A DNA stretch of 9,972 nucleotides from Candidatus Bathyarchaeota archaeon. GTDB lineage: Archaea > Thermoproteota > Bathyarchaeia > Bathyarchaeales > Bathycorpusculaceae. Positions 6,177 to 9,972 of the stretch are shown here, piece after piece; the first letter of the stretch is position 1, and each line of letters opens with the position of its first letter. A program made the translations under genes and the position numbers. The notes beneath the pieces are model-generated. The model had not been told where the DNA came from, searched no databases, and worked only from the letters and a program-made list of their open reading frames with translations. Location: NCBI GenBank assembly GCA_030630585.1, contig DAOVMU010000043.1, forward strand, positions 1 to 9,972, written 5' to 3'.

Positions 6177-6356
6177 ATGTGTGAATTCAAAGTGTTCCTT
6201 GATGAAAATATGGTGTTCAGAGATGCAGTTTACGCGAAAATGGAAAGCAACAACGTTATTGTCAGAGACGTGCTTGGGGAATTTAAGGAATTCAAGAACT
6301 GTAAAATTATTGAAGTCGACGTGAACTCAACTCGGCTAGTGCTATCAAGTATCTAG
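6177..6356 (+). CDS. cooT: CooT-family small nickel-binding protein
   Basis: A 59-residue protein of the CooT family, whose founding member helps deliver nickel to CO dehydrogenase. It starts MCEFKVFLDEN; the second-residue cysteine is the nickel ligand in studied CooT dimers. The body has the family pattern of short beta strands: VYAKMESNNVIVRDVLGE, then FKNCKIIEVDVNSTRLVL at the end. The start is placed at the second ATG (6177), because GGTGA at 6166-6170 is correctly spaced for it and would touch the first ATG at 6171; this also leaves Cys at position 2. It is the only plus-strand gene in the window and has its own TATA box. It ends tail-to-tail with the helical gene through a shared CTAG. 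No CO dehydrogenase gene is in view, but acetyl-CoA synthetase lies nearby. Family assignment is firm; nickel binding is inferred from the family. Confidence 0.88.
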   Translation: MCEFKVFLDENMVFRDAVYAKMESNNVIVRDVLGEFKEFKNCKIIEVDVNSTRLVLSSI

Positions 6357-6685
6357 ATTGAATATGAGCCAAGCTTTCCAAATGTCTTTTCTAGACATAG
6401 AATTAATGTTGCATAAGACTCGAAAACATGGCTTTTCTCATGTTCAATGTTCCCCTCACTTTTCAACACTTGAGCCAGAGACTTGACAGCCTCCCCTCTA
6501 AGGCTCAACAATTTTTCAATCTCCTCGGAGCTGGAAGTTTTGCTTCTCTTCTCCAGACTATTCGCTAACTCCCCGAAAATTCTGACGCACTCCTTCACAT
6601 GTTCCACAAATTCCTGCTCTGCTTTCACGTAATCCTCAAATCTAACCCCCAGTTTTCGTATTTCTCTCGAAAATTCAGATGACAT
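6353..6685 (-). CDS. Unknown all-helical cytoplasmic protein
   Basis: A 110-residue protein rich in glutamate, lysine and serine, with no signal peptide, membrane span or metal motif. Long helices are likely at residues about 1-48 and 53-105, interrupted by a KTSSSEE turn, so it may form an antiparallel helical hairpin or coiled-coil dimer. The ATG at 6685 has only a weak GAG immediately ahead, plus GGGA somewhat further up. Its stop TAG overlaps the cooT stop on the other strand. It is separated by about 280 bases from the acetyl-CoA synthetase gene and so is probably transcribed on its own. I do not recognise the family. Confidence 0.7.
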   Translation of the reverse strand: MSSEFSREIRKLGVRFEDYVKAEQEFVEHVKECVRIFGELANSLEKRSKTSSSEEIEKLLSLRGEAVKSLAQVLKSEGNIEHEKSHVFESYATLILCLEKTFGKLGSYSI

Positions 6686-6968
6686 AGCTCATATCCCAAC
6701 TAACGCTCTTTCGTAACTCTTTTAATTGTAGTATTACAGAAATAAAGTTTTTATGATGGTGCCAGAGAAGTAGGAAAGCTCGCTGTTAAACCGGGCGCTA
6801 ATGGGTTTAGGATGTTACAGGACCGTGTCACATGCAGGTTAGATATGAAGTGATAGCTCACGTTGATGCTTGACCTTGAAAGCGCTACTGACGCTGTGTT
6901 ATTTCCATGGACGATCAGGAGACTCTGTCCTTAGATGAGTTTCTAACATCAAAAATATAGAGGGGGAG
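6686..6968. other. Intergenic stretch, 283 bases
   Basis: No gene is supported. It holds the promoter region of the helical gene on the left and the end of the acetyl-CoA synthetase transcript on the right. A small hairpin is possible where TAAACC (6787-6792) pairs with GGTTTA (6804-6809). Short open frames, including one reading MDDQETLSLDEFLTSKI (from about 6908, plus strand), have no ribosome site and no known match. Confidence 0.4.
6951..6955 (-). terminator. T-run after the acetyl-CoA synthetase gene
   Basis: A run of five T on the minus strand, within TATATTTTTGATG, lies about 14 bases past the TAA stop. Archaeal RNA polymerase can terminate at such runs, but this one is short and has no hairpin. 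Confidence 0.28.
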
Positions 6969-8939
6969 TTACACTGCGTAAGTGATGTCATCGATTGCTT
7001 CAGGATTTTTTAGGGTTGAGATGTCTCCAAGCTTTTCTCCTAACACTTTTGCCCTCACAAGTCTTCGCATTATTTTTCCGCTCCGTGTTTTGGGTACGTC
7101 CTTGACGAACCATACTTCACTTGGTCTTGCTATCTTGCCCATTTCCTTTGCAACGTGTTCTCGAAGCTCTTTCCTCAGCTCGTCGCTTGGTTTTAACCCT
7201 TCTTTCAGGACGACGAAGGCAACAATGGATTCTCCTTTTATTGGATGAGGCTTTCCTATCACAACTGCCTCTGCAACTTTCGGGTGGCTAACCAACGCTG
7301 ATTCAACTTCGTAATTGCCTATTCTGTGTCCAGCAACTTTCAATATGTCGTCAGCTCTTCCTTGAATCCAGAAATATCCATCCTCATCTTTTCTAACTTT
7401 GTCACCAGCAAGATACATGTGAGGGAGCCTGCTCCAATAAGTCGTTTTATAACGTTCAGGTGCTTTGTAAAGACCTCTCAGCATGGCTGGCCATGGATTA
7501 GGCAAGTATAAATCGCCTCCACCTTCCTTCACCACATTTCCTTTTTCGTCGAATACTCCGGCTGAGAACCCAGGTAAGGGTCTTGTTGCAGATCCTGGTT
7601 TAAGGGGGGTGATTGGCAGGGGTGATATCACGAAGGAGCCTGTTTCCGTTTGCCACCACGTGTCCATGATGGGACAGCGTTCTTTTCCAACATGCTTGTG
7701 GTACCACATCCATGCTTCTGGATTGATGGCTTCTCCTACTGTTCCAAGAAGTCTCAAAGAGCTCAAGTCATGTTTGTATACCCATTTTTCACCGTATCTC
7801 ATGTGCATTCTGATGGCTGTTGGCGCTGTGTAAAAGATTGTGACACCGTATTTTTCACCAATTTCCCACCATCTATCTGGCTGTGGATGGTCTGGTGCAC
7901 CTTCGTACATTACTGAGGTGGCACCTAGGATTAGTGGAGCATAAACTATGTAGCTGTGTCCTGTCACCCAGCCTATGTCTGCTGAGCACCACCATATGTC
8001 CTCATCTTTTATATCAAAAACCCATTTCACGGTGAGAGCCGTTCCAACAGCATATCCGCCGTGGGCGTGTACGACTCCTTTTGGCTTTCCGGTTGTACCG
8101 GAAGTGTATAGAATATATAGTATGTCGTTAGCGTCAAGTCTCTCAGTTTCGCATTTCGGCGATTGCTTATCTACGAACTCATGCCACCATAAGTCTCTGC
8201 CTTCAGTCCATGAAATAGGGTATTTCGTACGTTCAGAGACTATTACCTTTTTAACATTCGGCGCTTTTTCAATTGCTTCATCTGCTTGTTCTTTTAAGGG
8301 AACAACTTGTCCGCGCCTGTACAAACCATCACATGTTATCAACACTTTGGCTTCACAATCTTGCAATCGTTGCTGAAGACCACCTGCGCTGAAGCCTGAA
8401 AACACAACGCTGTGTATGGCGCCTATTTTTGCACATGCTAACATAGATATTGGGAGTTCTAGGACCATGGGTAAGTATATTCCGACAACGTCTCCCTTTC
8501 CTATGCCTAAGGCTTTCAATGCGTTTGCAAGTCTGTTGACCTGCTTGTAGAGGTCAAAGTACGTTAGTTTTCGAACTTCCCCGGGCTCACCCTCCCAAAT
8601 GAATGCCAGCTTGTTTTTTCTCCATGTCTTCACATGCTTATCGACAGCGTCGTGGACTATATTGTATTTTGCACCGAGGTACCATTTTGCGTATGGTTCA
8701 TTCCATTCCAGAACTTTTTTCGGTGGTTCATACCATTCGACGACTTCCTTTGGCACTTCACCCCAGAACCATTCGATGTCTTTAGCCCTTTCCAGCAGCT
8801 CATCATAGGTTTTTATTCCATGTTCATCCATCCACTTCTTCACGTTTGAGCTATTGACCATGTCCTTTGAAGGATGAAACACCCGTTTCTCTTGAAGTAA
8901 AACGTCAATAGTTGTTTTTTCAGCCAACTCTCTCACCAT
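6969..8939 (-). CDS. acs: Acetyl-CoA synthetase, AMP-forming (EC 6.2.1.1)
   Basis: A full-length 656-residue enzyme joining acetate, ATP and CoA to acetyl-CoA, AMP and pyrophosphate in the cytoplasm. The order is the ACS-specific N-terminal region (about 30-90), the AMP-binding domain, then the C-terminal swivelling domain. Motifs: the phosphate loop YTSGTTGKPKG (278-288); WVTGHSY (324-330) and TVGEAINPEAW (400-410), which supply the acetate-pocket Val, Thr and Val; TWWQTETG (427-434), whose tryptophan limits the pocket to acetate; YLAGDK (509-514); GRADDILKVAGHRIG (527-541), the hinge; and PKTRSGKIMRR (616-626), with catalytic Lys622, the residue controlled by acetylation in bacteria. The ATG at 8939 has no clear ribosome site; TATA-like sequences lie 20 and 38 bases upstream, so the message may be leaderless or nearly so. 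A decayed acetate transporter lies immediately upstream. Identification is secure; in vivo direction and role are inferred. Confidence 0.97.
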   Translation of the reverse strand: MVRELAEKTTIDVLLQEKRVFHPSKDMVNSSNVKKWMDEHGIKTYDELLERAKDIEWFWGEVPKEVVEWYEPPKKVLEWNEPYAKWYLGAKYNIVHDAVDKHVKTWRKNKLAFIWEGEPGEVRKLTYFDLYKQVNRLANALKALGIGKGDVVGIYLPMVLELPISMLACAKIGAIHSVVFSGFSAGGLQQRLQDCEAKVLITCDGLYRRGQVVPLKEQADEAIEKAPNVKKVIVSERTKYPISWTEGRDLWWHEFVDKQSPKCETERLDANDILYILYTSGTTGKPKGVVHAHGGYAVGTALTVKWVFDIKDEDIWWCSADIGWVTGHSYIVYAPLILGATSVMYEGAPDHPQPDRWWEIGEKYGVTIFYTAPTAIRMHMRYGEKWVYKHDLSSLRLLGTVGEAINPEAWMWYHKHVGKERCPIMDTWWQTETGSFVISPLPITPLKPGSATRPLPGFSAGVFDEKGNVVKEGGGDLYLPNPWPAMLRGLYKAPERYKTTYWSRLPHMYLAGDKVRKDEDGYFWIQGRADDILKVAGHRIGNYEVESALVSHPKVAEAVVIGKPHPIKGESIVAFVVLKEGLKPSDELRKELREHVAKEMGKIARPSEVWFVKDVPKTRSGKIMRRLVRAKVLGEKLGDISTLKNPEAIDDITYAV

Positions 8940-8955
8940 TACATTATGAAGTTTT

Positions 8956-8981
8956 CTTAAAAGGAAGACCCCTCAATATAG
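8956..8981 (-). promoter_or_regulatory. Candidate promoter of the acetyl-CoA synthetase gene
   Basis: Two TATA-like elements are readable on the minus strand: CCTATATTG (8973-8981), about 38 bases ahead of the ATG, and TTTTAAG (8956-8962), about 20 bases ahead. The first gives a leader of about ten bases, the second an essentially leaderless message. Both lie at or just past the end of the transporter remnant, so the gene need not depend on readthrough. Confidence 0.38.
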
Positions 8982-9434
8982 GTTTTTTGGAAAAAATGAG
9001 CGGTTTAAGATGTAGTTTAAACTATTCCTCTTAACAGATTCGACGGGTAAAACAGTTCTTCCATAAGTTTCATCCAGCGCCTTTGCTAGTACAACGTAGA
9101 ACCGCACTAGAACGGCAAATTACTTCTTCATATTCTGTAACTGTTGCCAGACCTGTGTTTCCAGTCAAGTCTGTATGTTAACAAGAAGAAGAGCATGGCG
9201 AGGCTCAAGAAAACGAATTGTATGGCTCTGCTTGCTTTCAGTGTACAGAAGAACATCGCGAAAGTGAATAAGCTCTGCATGAAGTGGTAAGTGTACGCCA
9301 CCGCAGGCTAAGCCCACCGCCAGTATCTTGCTGCTCAATTCATAGTAGCCAGCGTTATGCAGGTTTAATAGCACTGTTGTCATTCCAAAGCCCATAAGCC
9401 TAAGGGGTCCTAGATTCGCCATTTTCTCACCCAT
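8973..9434 (-). pseudogene. satP: Decayed SatP/YaaH acetate transporter (GPR1/FUN34/YaaH family)
   Basis: This was a six-span acetate/succinate transporter and is now spread over three frames. It begins at ATG 9434 (GGTG about ten bases upstream) with MGEKMAN and continues into LMGFGMTTVLLNLHNAGYY, a close match to SatP; however, the family signature NPAPLGL is damaged to NLGPLRL. After GLACGGV (about 9299) the frame changes and about fifty residues found in intact SatP are missing. The sequence resumes as SLFTFAMFFCTLKASRAIQF and LSLAMLFFLL (9298-9181). A third frame gives TGNTGLATVTEYEEVICRSSAV (9174-9081; usual GYEG and ICG altered). A last shift at about 9080 gives LDETYGRTVLPVESVK, the conserved family end, with a stop at 8973. 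Three frame changes, a deletion and lost motif residues make it non-functional. An ATG-started frame of 115 codons (9165-9512) through it is only the front plus out-of-frame tail. Its place beside acs suggests a former acetate uptake-activation pair. Confidence 0.85.
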
Positions 9435-9501
9435 ACTATCCACACCTTTTTTTGAAAAAACTCTCTTCATGTACTCTGATTGTGAGTTTTTCTTAGCCCT
9501 C

Positions 9502-9972
9502 TCACCTTTCACTTCTTCTGCTCGTTATGAATTTGCCTATCTCTATGCTGAAAAATGTTATGAATGTGAAGGCTATCGCCACTATCCAGTCGCTAAGTTC
9601 TGGATAGGTTATGTCGAATACGCTGTGAAGCTGTGGTGTGTAAAGCACGATCAACTGTAAGCCTAGAGAAGAAAGTATTGCAAGCCAAAGGAACTTGTTC
9701 TTGAATACGCCTACTTTGAAAACGGTATATCTCAATGAACGGGCGGTTATGGCAATAGCTAACTCTACTAAAATTACACTGGTAAATAACCGTGTTCGAG
9801 CTTCTATTAAGTTGTTGCCTCCCAACCATGGGTCCAGAGAGAAGTAGCCAATTAACATCAAGGCAGTTGTTAATGTGGGGACTGCTATCAAATAGATTTT
9901 CACGTTTCTTGTGAAAACGCTCGCTTTTGGGTCTCTTGGCTTCTTTTCCATCAGGTCTGGATCGCCAGGATC
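9502..9972 (-). CDS. Cation-transporting P-type ATPase, C-terminal part (runs off right edge)
   Basis: The last 156 codons of a P-type cation pump; the catalytic domains lie beyond the edge. The visible part begins DPGDPDLMEKKPRDPK, the conserved loop ahead of the C-terminal membrane domain of type II pumps, such as calcium or sodium/potassium ATPases. Four hydrophobic segments follow: VKIYLIAVPTLTTALMLIGY, then RLFTSVILVELAIAITARS, FLWLAILSSLGLQLIVLYT, and WIVAIAFTFITFFSIEIG, ending with a basic tail. This corresponds to spans M7-M10 of the SERCA-like group (Cation_ATPase_C). The frame stays open to the last base of the window, so the ATG at 9951 is internal. The ion cannot be told from this part. 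It is upstream of, and codirectional with, the broken transporter, with 67 bases between its stop and the remnant's start. Confidence 0.92.
   Translation of the reverse strand, partial: DPGDPDLMEKKPRDPKASVFTRNVKIYLIAVPTLTTALMLIGYFSLDPWLGGNNLIEARTRLFTSVILVELAIAITARSLRYTVFKVGVFKNKFLWLAILSSLGLQLIVLYTPQLHSVFDITYPELSDWIVAIAFTFITFFSIEIGKFITSRRSER

Noticed and set aside
6747..6900. Possible box C/D small RNA, with an ATGATGG resembling a C box and a later CTGA
   Set aside because: The boxes are about 140 bases apart, far too long for an archaeal C/D RNA, and the C-box match is imperfect.
6982..8849. Many plus-strand open frames opposite acetyl-CoA synthetase
   Set aside because: They are antisense shadows of a conserved coding sequence; none has a ribosome site with a recognisable product.
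9469..9660. 63-residue plus-strand frame over the end of the P-type ATPase and the start of the transporter remnant
   Set aside because: It is antisense to the conserved ATPase membrane segments and has no recognisable feature of its own.
1..9972. CRISPR arrays, insertion sequences, rRNA or tRNA genes
   Set aside because: I found no regularly spaced repeats, transposase motifs or complete structural RNA genes in the window.

Overview
The window looks archaeal, most likely from the Bathyarchaeia or a related Thermoproteota lineage. The grounds are TATA-box promoters about 25 bases ahead of Shine-Dalgarno starts, an HTH_45-type winged-helix protein next to secreted single-membrane-span proteins, a DUF1616-like protein, a dipeptide-type binding protein ending in a dockerin-like domain, and a secreted protein with a PEF-like C-terminal anchor. 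The lineage is an inference from these family habits, not from a marker gene. Every gene except one (cooT) is on the minus strand.

Left part (1-2905): the front of a DPM1-like family 2 glycosyltransferase runs off the left edge (1-577). It is followed, going upstream, by a small anchored surface protein (642-1082). Next comes a tight minus-strand operon: a possible 71-residue membrane protein (2690-2905), a winged-helix protein (2320-2664), a secreted helical one-span protein (1772-2308) and a DUF1616-like one-span protein (1179-1775). The last two genes overlap in the four bases TTGA.

Middle (2906-6176): a sparse stretch holds a 54-codon remnant of a secreted cohesin-like protein that keeps its promoter, ribosome site and signal peptide (3271-3435). 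It lies just downstream of a large solute-binding protein with a dockerin-like tail (3493-5769). Upstream of that gene, a minus-strand frame is open for 115 codons except for one TAG.

Right part (6177-9972): cooT, a probable nickel-binding protein of the CO dehydrogenase maturation family, converges on an unknown helical 110-residue gene; the two share the stop palindrome CTAG. Then comes AMP-forming acetyl-CoA synthetase (6969-8939). Directly upstream of it, the apparently empty stretch and a 115-residue reading frame together form a decayed SatP/YaaH acetate transporter gene, recognisable in three frames (8973-9434). The C-terminal membrane domain of a cation-pumping P-type ATPase runs off the right edge (9502-9972).

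Taken together, acetate handling is a local theme: a synthetase, a dead acetate permease beside it, and a nickel protein tied to acetyl-CoA/CO chemistry. Cell-surface proteins are the second theme: anchored and secreted proteins, a glycosyltransferase, and a dockerin protein beside a cohesin remnant.
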